NCBI GenBank assembly: GCA_025350425.1
Contig: JANXXW010000354.1
Location: 1 to 21,388 of the forward strand
Direction: 5' to 3'
From: Rhodospirillales bacterium
GTDB lineage: Bacteria; Pseudomonadota; Alphaproteobacteria; Acetobacterales; Acetobacteraceae
DNA length: 21,388 bases
In this document: positions 14,287-21,388 of the stretch, in pieces
How positions within the stretch are numbered: the first letter of the stretch is position 1
How the letters are laid out: each line of letters starts with the position of its first letter
Notes under the pieces: generated by a model
The model's input: the letters and a program-made list of their open reading frames with translations, nothing else
Database searches by the model: none
Told to the model about the DNA's origin: nothing
Made by a program: the position numbers and the translations under genes

Positions 14287-16062
14287 ATGTACGCCTTGAG
14301 AGTTTATGCCCGCGCCATGGGTGCTCTGCGCAATGACCGCCCCATCGCGATCATGCTGGCGATCGGCAGCATGATCGTGGCCGGCCTGCAGTTTCTTGAC
14401 CCGGTGCTGTTCGGAAGCGTCATCCAGATGCTGTCGAATTCGGATAAGTTATCGTCCAACGCGCTATGGACGCAGGCGACCGGACTGCTGGGCCTGTGGG
14501 CGATGGTGGGCCTCCTGGGGATCGTGGCCAACGTCGTATCGGCGGTGCATTCGGAGCGGTTGGCGCACCGCAACCGGCTGAAGGCCATGAGCGGCTTCTT
14601 CAGCCACGTGCTGCATCTGCCGCTGTCCTTTCACGGCGAGGCGCATTCCGGCCGCATGATGAAGATCATGTTGTCGGGTACCGATGCGCTGTTCGGGCTA
14701 TGGCTTAGCTTCTTCCGCGAGCAGCTTTCCACCGTGATCGCCACGGTCGTGTTGCTGCCGCTCACGCTGTTCATCAACTGGCGGCTCGCGCTTTCGCTGA
14801 TCGCGCTGGTGGCGGTCAATTGCGTGTTGACCACACTGGTGATCCGCAAGACGGAGGCCGGCCAGGCCAAGGCGCAGGGCGCGCAGATGGCGCTTGCCGG
14901 CACCGCGCAGGATGCCCTGGCCAACGTCATGGTGGTACAAAGCTTCACGCGGCTGGCGGCCGAGACGCGCATCTTTGGGGACATCGTCGAGCAGGTCATA
15001 CGCTTCCAGTTTCCAGTATTGAACTGGTGGGCCGTGGTCAATCTGATGACACGGGCAGCCAGCACCATCGCGGTGATCTGGATCGTGGTGATCGGCACAT
15101 ACCTCCACGCCGGTGGACGGGCCAGTGTTGGCGAGATCGTCAGTTTCATGGGTTTGGCGACCATGTTGATCGGCCGGCTCGACAGCTTGCTGGGGTTCAG
15201 TTCCCGCCTGCTGATGGAAGTGCCGAATCTCGCCAGCTTCTTCGCCGTGATGGACACCAAAAGCTCTGTGCCCGAGAAGCCGCGTGCGATCGAGTTGACG
15301 CACGGGGTCGGCGAGGTGTCGTTCGAGAATGTGAGCTTCGGCTATCCCGGTGGCCCGTCCACCCTCCAGAATGTTTCACTGACCGCGCAGCCCGGAATGG
15401 CGATAGCGCTGGTGGGACAGACTGGCGCCGGTAAGTCCACCGCGATGGCGCTGCTGCAACGCCTGTGGGACCCGATTTCCGGGCGGATCCTGATCGATGG
15501 CCACGACCTGCGCGACGTGACGCTGGAAAGCTTGCGCCATACGATCGGGGTAGTGTTCCAGGAGAGCATGCTGATGAACCGCTCGATCCGCGACAACCTG
15601 TTGATCGGCCGGCCGGGCGCCACCCAGGAGCAGGTGGAGCGCGCCTGTATCATGGCGGACGCGCACGAGTTCATCATGCGCCAGCCCCAAGGCTACGACA
15701 CGATGGTCGGGGAGCGGGGGGCCACGCTGTCGGGTGGGCAGCGCCAGCGCCTCGCGATTGCGCGCGCGCTCCTGAAGGATCCACCAATCCTAATTCTGGA
15801 CGAGGCCACCAGCGCGCTCGATGCCGCGACGGAGGCGAAGGTAAGCCGCGCGCTCCGGGCGCTGATGGCCGGGCGGACTACTTTCATCATTGCGCACCGC
15901 CTTTCCACCGTCCGTCATGCAGACGAGATCCTGGTGTTCGATAACGGCCGCATAGTCGAAAACGGTACGTTTGACAGCCTCATGGCGCGGCGCGGTCGGT
16001 TCGCCGATCTCGTGGAGACACAGCTCGCGTCGGCTCCCGCCATGGCGCAGGCTGCCGAATAA
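14287..16062 (+). CDS. ndvA: ABC exporter, fused permease/ATPase, NdvA (cyclic beta-1,2-glucan exporter) type
   Basis: 591-residue half-transporter of the inner membrane: about six transmembrane segments in residues 15-300, then a nucleotide-binding domain. Walker A is GQTGAGKST (377-385), the Q-loop is VVFQESML, and the signature is LSGGQ (481-485). Walker B is ILILDE (501-506, D505/E506) and the switch histidine is H537 in IIAHRLST. N-terminal MYALRVYARAMGAL, the overall length, and stretches such as HGEAHSGRMMKIML and EVPNLASFFAVMD fit the NdvA/ChvA glucan exporter group. The partner synthase NdvB is not in the window, so the substrate assignment rests on family resemblance; another lipid or glycan exporter of the same subfamily is possible. 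Confidence 0.85.
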   Translation: MYALRVYARAMGALRNDRPIAIMLAIGSMIVAGLQFLDPVLFGSVIQMLSNSDKLSSNALWTQATGLLGLWAMVGLLGIVANVVSAVHSERLAHRNRLKAMSGFFSHVLHLPLSFHGEAHSGRMMKIMLSGTDALFGLWLSFFREQLSTVIATVVLLPLTLFINWRLALSLIALVAVNCVLTTLVIRKTEAGQAKAQGAQMALAGTAQDALANVMVVQSFTRLAAETRIFGDIVEQVIRFQFPVLNWWAVVNLMTRAASTIAVIWIVVIGTYLHAGGRASVGEIVSFMGLATMLIGRLDSLLGFSSRLLMEVPNLASFFAVMDTKSSVPEKPRAIELTHGVGEVSFENVSFGYPGGPSTLQNVSLTAQPGMAIALVGQTGAGKSTAMALLQRLWDPISGRILIDGHDLRDVTLESLRHTIGVVFQESMLMNRSIRDNLLIGRPGATQEQVERACIMADAHEFIMRQPQGYDTMVGERGATLSGGQRQRLAIARALLKDPPILILDEATSALDAATEAKVSRALRALMAGRTTFIIAHRLSTVRHADEILVFDNGRIVENGTFDSLMARRGRFADLVETQLASAPAMAQAAE

Positions 16063-16152
16063 TCAGCATAATGTTGCGGCGCACACCAAGTTTTTGCTTT
16101 CCGGCCGCGAGACGCGCACGGTTAGTCAAACGACAAACCCCGGAGGTTGGCC

Positions 16153-16584
16153 ATGACCATCGCCGCAATTCTGAAGCACAAGGGCTTCGATATCGCCTCT
16201 GTATCTCCCCTTGTGACCATCACTGCGGTCGCCAGCCTTCTGTCCGGCCGCCGCATAGGCGCCGTCGTGGTAATGGACAGTTCTGAAGTCTTGCTTGGCA
16301 TCCTGAGCGAGCGCGATATCATTCACGCGCTGGCCAACTACGGCGCCGGCGCGCTGGAGATGACGGCGGGCCAAGTTATGACTCGAACGGTCAAGACCGC
16401 GACGCCTCACACGACGGTCACCGAAGCCATGGAGATCATGACTACGGGCCGGTTTCGCCATCTGCCGGTGATCGAGCATAACGCGCTGGTCGGCATTGTT
16501 TCCATTGGCGATATCGTGAAAGCACGCATCATGCAGCAGGAGCATGAGGTCGATAGTTTGAAGGCCTACGTCGCCGGCGGGTAA
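16153..16584 (+). CDS. Tandem CBS-domain protein
   Basis: 143-residue stand-alone pair of CBS domains (about residues 8-60 and 72-130), with VSPLVTITAVASLLSGRRIGAVVV, GILSERDIIHAL, a V-MTRTVKTATPHTTVTEAMEIMTTGRFRHLPVIE linker/second domain, and GIVSIGDIVKARI. Such proteins bind adenosine nucleotides and act as energy-state sensors. The target here is unknown. The ATG at 16153 is preceded by CGGAGG at six bases; an in-frame TTG at 16147 lies directly against this site and is not preferred. The C-terminus converges with the small membrane protein gene. Confidence 0.88.
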   Translation: MTIAAILKHKGFDIASVSPLVTITAVASLLSGRRIGAVVVMDSSEVLLGILSERDIIHALANYGAGALEMTAGQVMTRTVKTATPHTTVTEAMEIMTTGRFRHLPVIEHNALVGIVSIGDIVKARIMQQEHEVDSLKAYVAGG

Positions 16585-16616
16585 CGCCCTGTCGGTGATC
16601 GCCTGCGATTGATCCG

Positions 16617-16925
16617 CTACACCTCGGTATCGGCGTGGGGGACGTAGACTGGCTGCACTGAGGGCGACATCTTGGGATGAGCCTCGTAAGGATCGTATTC
16701 AGGCTGCGCCCGATGGCTGAAATGGTCCAGGATCGGCACGGCGACCAGGCACAGCAGCCACGTCGTCGCCATAAATCCCGCGTTGCGTAACTGCCCTGAA
16801 GCTTGGCTGGCGGCAATTAGCCCTGGGCCCACTACTCCACTAAATCTTCTGAATGCGGCGGCAACGCTCAATATCGCGCCAATCAGCATCAGATAACCAA
16901 ACAACTTGGTAGACAAACGCAGCAT
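16617..16925 (-). CDS. Hypothetical small membrane protein with two predicted helices
   Basis: 102 residues, not recognised as a named family. A first hydrophobic segment (about 8-25, LFGYLMLIGAILSVAAAF) and a second (about 49-69, AGFMATTWLLCLVAVPIL) suggest two membrane passes. A hydrophilic acidic/proline tail follows (HFSHRAQPEYDPYEAHPKM...). The start is well supported by AAGGATTAAGG directly ahead of the ATG. It is convergent with the CBS gene (32-base gap). Base composition in and upstream of the gene is more AT-rich than its neighbours, but nothing indicates transfer. Confidence 0.6.
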   Translation of the reverse strand: MLRLSTKLFGYLMLIGAILSVAAAFRRFSGVVGPGLIAASQASGQLRNAGFMATTWLLCLVAVPILDHFSHRAQPEYDPYEAHPKMSPSVQPVYVPHADTEV

Positions 16926-17049
16926 CCTTAATCCTTTTAGCGTCAGCCGGAATGTTCCAGCTTAACAATATAAGGATGAGATGGTTCAGACTGGTAAATA
17001 ATATTTAGTTATTGGTTTGTGAAACGGTCTCGGTTCGCCGCCCATTCGT

Positions 17050-17094
17050 TTACGAAGAAATAATGGCTCGGTGGCGCGCGCGCCACCGAGCCAT
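17050..17094 (-). terminator. Intrinsic terminator of the ompA-family gene
   Basis: Bases 17063-17094 are a perfect 32-base palindrome, each arm 16 bases (ATGGCTCGGTGGCGCG and its complement). It lies just after the stop of the - strand OmpA gene. On that strand it is followed by TTATTTCTTC, a T-rich tract. The + strand side lacks such a tract. Confidence 0.85.
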
Positions 17095-17103
17095 GATCGT
17101 TTA

Positions 17104-18210
17104 TTACCGAATAATGATTTCGACCCGTCGATTCTGTGGCTCACGCACGCCGCTTGCCGTTGGAACGAGCGGGTGGGTCTCGCCGAACCCCTGGATGTTG
17201 ATGGCATTCTGCGAAACACCATCACGCACAAGCTCGCCGGCAACGGCCTGGGCGCGCCGCACCGATAAGCCCTGGTTATACTGGGGCGTGCCGGATGTGT
17301 CGGTATAGCCGTTGACCTCGATCCGCGTGTAGGTCACGCGGCTGGAGTTTTGCGCGGCATCGGCGACAATCTGGCGTGCGCGCGCGGTAAGGTCCGCGCG
17401 ATCCCAGTCGAAGAACACCAAGTAAGTGCGGGCTGCGGCTGCGGCTGGCGCCGAGACCTGGACCGGAGCCGGCGGCGGGGGCGGCGGGGCTGTGTTGAAA
17501 GCGTAACGCACGCCAACCATCACCGTGTGGTTGAGATCGTTGCCAACCTTCAGCTTGCCACCGGTCGTGGTGCCTGTCGCATAGTTGTCATACTGAACCT
17601 TGTACTTGGCGTCCTGCGGTGTGTCGTAGAAGCGATAATCCACGGTCAGGGCGAGACCAGGGGCCAGGGTCGGCAGTGGGAATGCCACGCCTGCTATGCC
17701 CTGGAAGGCGATCTGATCGACGCCGTTGTTGATATGCAGACGTGTGTTGCCATTCAGGATTTCAACATGATTGTAACGCTGGTTGGCGTAACCTGCGCCG
17801 ACGCCGAAATAAGGCATCATGTAGTCGATGCCGTAGGGCTTGAGATCGACGTCATACAGCGCGTTTACCATGGCGCCGTATTTCTGTTCCTGCCCGTTGC
17901 TCGCGGCACCCAGCCCGCGCTGTCCACGCTTCAGGTCGTTGGCGCGGTAGTTGCCCTCCAATTCGATGCGAAGGCCGTTACCAAAGCCGTAACCGATTGA
18001 ACCAATACCAGCGTAGCCAGCGTCGAATCGCGTGCTGGCGCCGTGATCGCGGAGACCACTGCCGTCTAGCTGCAGGTGCCGCACGACCTCGTTCTGGAGG
18101 AAGTTTGCGCCCGCACCCGCGCCAACGTAAAGGCCGGTGATCGGCTGCGCGATGGCGACGGCTGGCAGTGCCAGGATGCTGCCCGCAAGCAATATGGTAC
18201 GCATACTCAT
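17104..18210 (-). CDS. OmpA-family outer-membrane protein (beta-barrel plus peptidoglycan-binding domain)
   Basis: 368 residues from the ATG at 18210, which has AGGGA eight bases upstream; a longer frame to 18270 would precede the signal peptide. Residues 1-22 are a Sec signal (MSMRTILLAGSILALPAVAIA, cleavage before QP). Then comes an N-terminal OmpA/Omp25-like eight-stranded barrel starting LYVGAGAGANF, with repeating aromatic-rich strands such as GFGNGLRIELEGNYR and LALTVDYRFYD. A proline run (near 240) leads to the C-terminal OmpA/MotB domain (about 260-368) with VFFDWDRADLT, NGYTDTSGTPQYNQGLSVRRAQAV and the closing NRRVEIIIR. The conserved Asp/Arg of that domain bind diaminopimelate. It anchors the outer membrane to the cell wall. 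Confidence 0.93.
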   Translation of the reverse strand: MSMRTILLAGSILALPAVAIAQPITGLYVGAGAGANFLQNEVVRHLQLDGSGLRDHGASTRFDAGYAGIGSIGYGFGNGLRIELEGNYRANDLKRGQRGLGAASNGQEQKYGAMVNALYDVDLKPYGIDYMMPYFGVGAGYANQRYNHVEILNGNTRLHINNGVDQIAFQGIAGVAFPLPTLAPGLALTVDYRFYDTPQDAKYKVQYDNYATGTTTGGKLKVGNDLNHTVMVGVRYAFNTAPPPPPPAPVQVSAPAAAAARTYLVFFDWDRADLTARARQIVADAAQNSSRVTYTRIEVNGYTDTSGTPQYNQGLSVRRAQAVAGELVRDGVSQNAINIQGFGETHPLVPTASGVREPQNRRVEIIIR

Positions 18211-18303
18211 GTCAAAATTCCCTGCAATCACGTTAGTTAACCTTCGATACACCAAGCCCGGAACATCCAAACTTCACGTTGCCGCGAGAGTTTCTGACAT
18301 ACT

Positions 18304-18356
18304 ATTGAGGTTGCTCAATGCTGAACTGCTACACAGGCCCATTGAGGCAGTTCCAA
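18304..18356 (-). promoter_or_regulatory. Candidate promoter and nested inverted repeats upstream of the OmpA gene
   Basis: On the - strand TTGGAA (18356-18351), a 17-base spacer and TGTAGC (18333-18328) are a possible promoter, with transcription from about 18321 and a leader of about 110 bases. Two inverted repeats overlap it: GAACTGC/GCAGTTC (18323-18329 with 18347-18353), spanning the promoter, and ATTGAG-GTTG-CTCAAT (18304-18319), which would form a hairpin at the very 5' end of the mRNA. The -10 matches only weakly. Confidence 0.3.
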
Positions 18357-18380
18357 CATGTCTAATAGTTAATTCTCTTA

Positions 18381-19895
18381 TTAGCTGTAGTTCACCATAA
18401 TCGTCTTCTTGTGCATAAAGTGCTCCAGCATCGACTCCAGGCTGGCCTCCTTGCCCAAGCCCGAGCTTTTTACGCCGCCATAGGACAGGTTGGCCTGCAC
18501 GACGAGGTTCTGGTTGATCTGCACCAAGCCCGCTTCCAGGCGATGCGCGAGGTCCAGGCCGACCTTCAGGTTGTTGGTCCAGACCGACGCGGCGAGGCCG
18601 TATTCGCTATCGTTTGCCTCCGCCAGCACCGCCTCGACATCGTCGAACGGAAATACGCAGGTAACCGGGCCAAATATTTCCTGCCGAACGAGGCGGCTGT
18701 CGTCGGGAAGGCCGGTGAAGATATACGGCTGGATGAACAGACCCTTGCTCAATGCGGGATCGTCGGGCAGGCGTGAGCAGGCCCGCCCGGTGGCACCTTG
18801 GGTTGCCTGGCCCTCCTCGATGAAGCCGCGCACCTTTCCGAACTGCTCGGCGCTGATCATGGTGCCAATGTCGGTCTTCTCGTCCAGCGGATCGCCCATG
18901 ACCATGGCATCCACCCGGTCACCTACCGCCGCCACAAAGCGGTCGAATATGGCGCGCTCGACGTAGATGCGGCTGGCTGCGGTGCAGCTTTGTCCCTGCC
19001 GCGTGAAGCGCATGGACGTGACCGCGCCGGTTACGGTCTTCTCGAAATCGCAGTCAGCGAAAACCAGCATGGGGCTTTTGCCGCCGAGTTCGAGCGTGGT
19101 GGGGATCAGCTTCTCCGCCGCCGCGCGGGCGATAATGCGGCCGACCTCGACGCTGCCGGTAAACGTCACCTTTCGCACCAGGGGGTGTGCCACTAGGGGG
19201 CCGCCGCATTCAGGGCCGAAACCGGACAGCATGTTGAAGCAACCGGCGGGAAGCACGCGGGCCATCAGTTCGCAGATACGCAACACCGTAAGCGGGGCCT
19301 CTTCGGCGGATTTGACCACTATCGTGTTGCCGGCCACCAGTGCCGGCGCGATCTTCAAGGACATCAGCAGGAGCGGCACGTTCCACGGAATGATCGCACC
19401 GACCACCCCGAGCGGTTCGCGCACCGTGACACTCAATACACCTGGCGCGAACGGCACGCTCTCGCCCTTCAACTCGCTGCCCAGGCCACCGAAGAACTCC
19501 AGCACGTCGGCCACCGTGTTCGCTTCGACGCGGCTTTCGGTGCGGAGCGCCTTGCCGGTCTCCAGCGCGATCAGGCGTGCGAGTTCCTCGACATGCTCGC
19601 GGATCACGGCCGCGCATTTGGCCACGAGTGCCCCACGCTTGCGGGCGGGCATCTTGGCCCATTCCTTCTGGGCGCGGGCGGCATCCAGCACGGCCACGTC
19701 CACGTCCGCCGCGTCGCCGTCGGCCGCGTGCCCGACCTCGATGCCGGTGGCTGGGTTCACCACGGCGAAAGTGCCCCCGGAAAGCGGGGCCACGAAACGG
19801 CCGCCGATGAAGTGCCGCCCGGACAGCGCGCGGGCCAGCGCCTTCTCGTCCAGTGAGGGGGCGATTGGTGTGGCCGGCTTGATAACGTCGAGCAT
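18381..19895 (-). CDS. NAD(P)-dependent aldehyde dehydrogenase
   Basis: 504-residue member of the aldehyde dehydrogenase superfamily, oxidising an aldehyde to its acid. Seen: the Rossmann cofactor region with IIPWNVPLLLMSLKIAPALVAGN and FTGSVEVG, the general base E269 in LELGGKSP, the catalytic C304 in RQGQSCTAASR, and EIFGPV and SYGGVKSSGLGKE near the C-terminus. The substrate is not predictable from these motifs. It is divergent from a family III CoA-transferase with a 75-base shared upstream region, so a joint catabolic role (aldehyde to acid, then CoA ester) is a reasonable inference. The start has AGGAAA six bases upstream. The TAA stop is overlapped by a weak AT-rich inverted repeat (18362-18384). 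Confidence 0.92.
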   Translation of the reverse strand: MLDVIKPATPIAPSLDEKALARALSGRHFIGGRFVAPLSGGTFAVVNPATGIEVGHAADGDAADVDVAVLDAARAQKEWAKMPARKRGALVAKCAAVIREHVEELARLIALETGKALRTESRVEANTVADVLEFFGGLGSELKGESVPFAPGVLSVTVREPLGVVGAIIPWNVPLLLMSLKIAPALVAGNTIVVKSAEEAPLTVLRICELMARVLPAGCFNMLSGFGPECGGPLVAHPLVRKVTFTGSVEVGRIIARAAAEKLIPTTLELGGKSPMLVFADCDFEKTVTGAVTSMRFTRQGQSCTAASRIYVERAIFDRFVAAVGDRVDAMVMGDPLDEKTDIGTMISAEQFGKVRGFIEEGQATQGATGRACSRLPDDPALSKGLFIQPYIFTGLPDDSRLVRQEIFGPVTCVFPFDDVEAVLAEANDSEYGLAASVWTNNLKVGLDLAHRLEAGLVQINQNLVVQANLSYGGVKSSGLGKEASLESMLEHFMHKKTIMVNYS

Positions 19896-19912
19896 GGTAT
19901 TTTCCTACTTGG

Positions 19913-19934
19913 GCACACGGATATATAAGTGTGC
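19913..19934. promoter_or_regulatory. Inverted repeat in the divergent ALDH/CoA-transferase promoter region
   Basis: GCACAC (19913-19918) and GTGTGC (19929-19934) flank a 10-base AT-rich centre (GGATATATAA), which could also supply a -10 element. It is almost central in the 75-base gap between the two divergent genes, the expected place for an operator controlling both. No regulator gene is present in the window. Confidence 0.4.
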
Positions 19935-19970
19935 GGGGACCATGAACGCCCACCAGGATGCGAGCAACAT

Positions 19971-20825
19971 ATGACACCTGACCAGAGCCCGACCGGACCG
20001 CTGAAGGGCCTGCGGGTGCTCGACCTCACCCGCGTGCTGGCCGGCCCGACCTGCACGCAGATGCTGGGAGATTTGGGCGCCGAGGTGATCAAGATTGAGA
20101 AGCCAGGCACGGGCGACGACACACGGGGATTTGCTCCGCCCTTCATGCCGGGCACGCGCGAGAGCGCCTATTTCGTCGGCGTGAACCGCAACAAGAAGTC
20201 GGTCACACTCGATATTGCGACGCCGGAGGGCCAGGCCATCGCGCACCGGCTGGTCGCCGGATGCGACATGCTGGTGGAGAACTTCAAGGTCGGCGCGCTG
20301 GCGAAATACGGTCTTGGCTACGAACAGCTCCACGCGGCCTATCCGCGCCTCATCTATTGCTCCATCACCGGTTTCGGTCAGACCGGGCCATACGCGCCGC
20401 GCCCAGGCTACGACAGCCTGATCCAGGCGATGGGCGGCGTCATGAGCCTGACCGGTGAGCCGGAGGGATTGCCGCAGAAGGTGGGCGTCCCGGTGGCGGA
20501 CCTGTTCGCCGGGCTCTATGGCTGCATCGGGCTTCTGGCGGCGCTGCGACACCGTGACGCGACCGGGCAGGGGCAGCAGATCGATATAGGCATGCTTGAT
20601 ACGCATGTGGCCTGGCTCGCCAACCAAGGTATGAATTATCTCGCGACCGACGAGAACCCGGCACGTCTTGGAAACCAGCATCCGAACATCGTGCCGTATC
20701 AGGTGTTCCCGACCGAGGACGGATATATGGTTCTGTCCGTCGGCAACGATCCGACCTTCAAACGGTTTTGCGAGGCGTTCGCGCTGACCCATTTGCAGTC
20801 CGCGAACATGGCCACGCGCCAGTAA
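19971..20825 (+). CDS. CaiB/BaiF family III CoA-transferase, 3' part replaced
   Basis: Family III CoA-transferases move CoA between carboxylic acids through an aspartyl-CoA intermediate. From the ATG at 19971 the protein has PLKGLRVLDLTRVLAGPTCTQMLGDLGAEVIKIE, NRNKKSVTLDI, the active-site region RPGYDSLIQAMGG (nucleophile D148) and GQGQQIDIGMLDTHVAWL, continuing through MVLSVGNDPTFKRFCEAF. After about nt 20783 the family pattern is lost and the frame ends at a chance stop (THLQSANMATRQ). Family members are about 390-410 residues, so roughly the last third is missing. The same bases read on the other strand continue an unrelated gene, so the join is probably chimeric rather than a natural truncation. 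Confidence 0.85.
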   Translation: MTPDQSPTGPLKGLRVLDLTRVLAGPTCTQMLGDLGAEVIKIEKPGTGDDTRGFAPPFMPGTRESAYFVGVNRNKKSVTLDIATPEGQAIAHRLVAGCDMLVENFKVGALAKYGLGYEQLHAAYPRLIYCSITGFGQTGPYAPRPGYDSLIQAMGGVMSLTGEPEGLPQKVGVPVADLFAGLYGCIGLLAALRHRDATGQGQQIDIGMLDTHVAWLANQGMNYLATDENPARLGNQHPNIVPYQVFPTEDGYMVLSVGNDPTFKRFCEAFALTHLQSANMATRQ

Positions 20826-21388
20826 GGACTGGTGCCGTGGTACGGCTCGGAACGCTGGAAGCTGGTGAGAGTGGTGGAGGAGAACAGATTATTTGCAAAG
20901 TTGCCGCGCGAGAAAGGGGTGTCTTCTTTGAAGTCTTCCCAGCCGCGCACCCAATTCACACGGATGCCCCAAAGCTGAAATTCATTGCCGACGCGGTACT
21001 CGTTCCTGGATCGCTTGATGTTCGCGAATAGCGGGAACTCAGCGCCCCTGGAATCGAAAAGTTGAACGGTGGAGATGCCCGCTCCGTTTTGGGCACCGTG
21101 GGTATAGCCCAGGAAGAATTTGAGCTTCGACTGAGGGAACAAGATGAAGTCGTGGTCTTGTAACTGGTAATTCGTATCCAGCAGGTGCTGACCGGCTGCG
21201 TTGCCGGTAGTCAGCCCCGGATTGACGTAAGCATTCTCTCGCCAGAGCAGATCGTAGCGATATAGGCGATTCTTTTGGATGCGGAGGGTTGCCGCCTCGT
21301 ACGGGTCGTTCCCGAGGCCTTGCGTGGTGAGGACGATCTCGTCAAAGAATTTGCCGCGGCCATCCTTCGAGTTCATGGTGAAATAACT
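20699..21388 (-). CDS. Fragment of an outer-membrane beta-barrel-like protein (acidobacterial type), truncated at both ends
   Basis: The - strand is open from the window edge (reading SYFT before the ATG at 21376). Text such as GRGKFFDEIVLTTQGLGNDPYEAATLRIQKNRLYRYDLLWREN, DSRGAEFPLFANIKRSRNEYRVGNEFQLWGIRVNWVRGWEDFKEDTPF and EPYHGTSPYWRVAMF resembles long uncharacterised outer-membrane barrel proteins I associate with acidobacterial genomes. Alternating aromatic and polar residues fit beta strands. Family-like sequence stops near nt 20785; the last residues to the stop at 20699 are antisense of the CoA-transferase. Both true start and true end are absent. Codon use looks less GC-biased than the rest of the window. 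Function is unknown. Confidence 0.6.
   Translation of the reverse strand, partial: SYFTMNSKDGRGKFFDEIVLTTQGLGNDPYEAATLRIQKNRLYRYDLLWRENAYVNPGLTTGNAAGQHLLDTNYQLQDHDFILFPQSKLKFFLGYTHGAQNGAGISTVQLFDSRGAEFPLFANIKRSRNEYRVGNEFQLWGIRVNWVRGWEDFKEDTPFSRGNFANNLFSSTTLTSFQRSEPYHGTSPYWRVAMFADCKWVSANASQNRLKVGSLPTDRTIYPSSVGNT
20775..20800. other. Junction between two unrelated gene fragments
   Basis: Left of this point the + strand encodes a normal CoA-transferase; right of it the - strand encodes a normal barrel-like protein, and both lose family resemblance here. There is no insertion-sequence end, target duplication or integrase nearby. The two pieces differ in apparent base composition and probable phylum. 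An assembly chimera is the leading explanation; a natural recombination joint is the alternative. Confidence 0.65.

Noticed and set aside
18967..19974. 335-codon + strand open frame opposite the aldehyde dehydrogenase
   Set aside because: Ser/Thr/Arg-rich shadow of a well-conserved gene, with no ribosome site and no recognisable domain.

Overview
This window looks like a metagenomic contig whose bulk comes from an alphaproteobacterium, most probably of the Acetobacteraceae/Rhodospirillales type. The evidence is a pyruvate dehydrogenase operon whose E1-beta and E2 both carry lipoyl domains, the small alphaproteobacterial families DUF465/YdcH, DUF1013/TrcR and DUF1192, a zinc-ligand-poor L31, a eukaryotic-like NADP isocitrate dehydrogenase, a ROSE-type RNA thermometer ahead of an Hsp20 gene, and NdvA. 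The assignment comes from protein families only; no search was run.

Layout. (1) 35-5535, + strand: pdhB (5' truncated)-pdhC-lpd-lipA-Coq10/RatA-like, a tightly packed operon that makes acetyl-CoA and the lipoate synthase that supplies its cofactor. It ends in a perfect 14-bp inverted repeat that also separates it from the convergent icd operon. (2) 5600-7677, - strand: icd followed by a translationally coupled, probably Tat-exported dienelactone-hydrolase-family protein. (3) 7678-7987: 310 bases without a confident gene. (4) 7988-10436, - strand: nucleoside 2-deoxyribosyltransferase, then YdcH-purE-purK with overlapping stops and starts. A second YdcH gene diverges at 10622. (5) 10844-12695: trcR and a DUF1192 gene (divergent), then hsp20 and rpmE on the - strand. 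The hsp20 leader is a three-hairpin ROSE-like thermometer, and its heat-shock-type promoter lies inside the rpmE terminator. (6) 12783-16925: Spy/LTXXQ-like periplasmic protein, pdxY, NdvA-type ABC exporter, a two-CBS-domain protein and a small two-helix membrane protein. (7) 17104-19895, - strand: an OmpA-family outer-membrane protein and an aldehyde dehydrogenase. (8) 19971 to about 20785, + strand: a family III CoA-transferase that stops making sense about two thirds of the way through.

Both contig ends look artefactual. Bases 1-34 are the reverse complement of the coding sequence expected just upstream of base 35 (the lipoyl-lysine region of pdhB), a fold-back join. Near 20775-20800 the CoA-transferase runs into an opposite-strand fragment of an outer-membrane beta-barrel-like protein resembling proteins I associate with Acidobacteria. 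A chimeric assembly join is the simplest reading of that junction.

Most of the window is core housekeeping. The most interesting piece of biology is the compact terminator/heat-shock promoter/RNA-thermometer arrangement between rpmE and hsp20.
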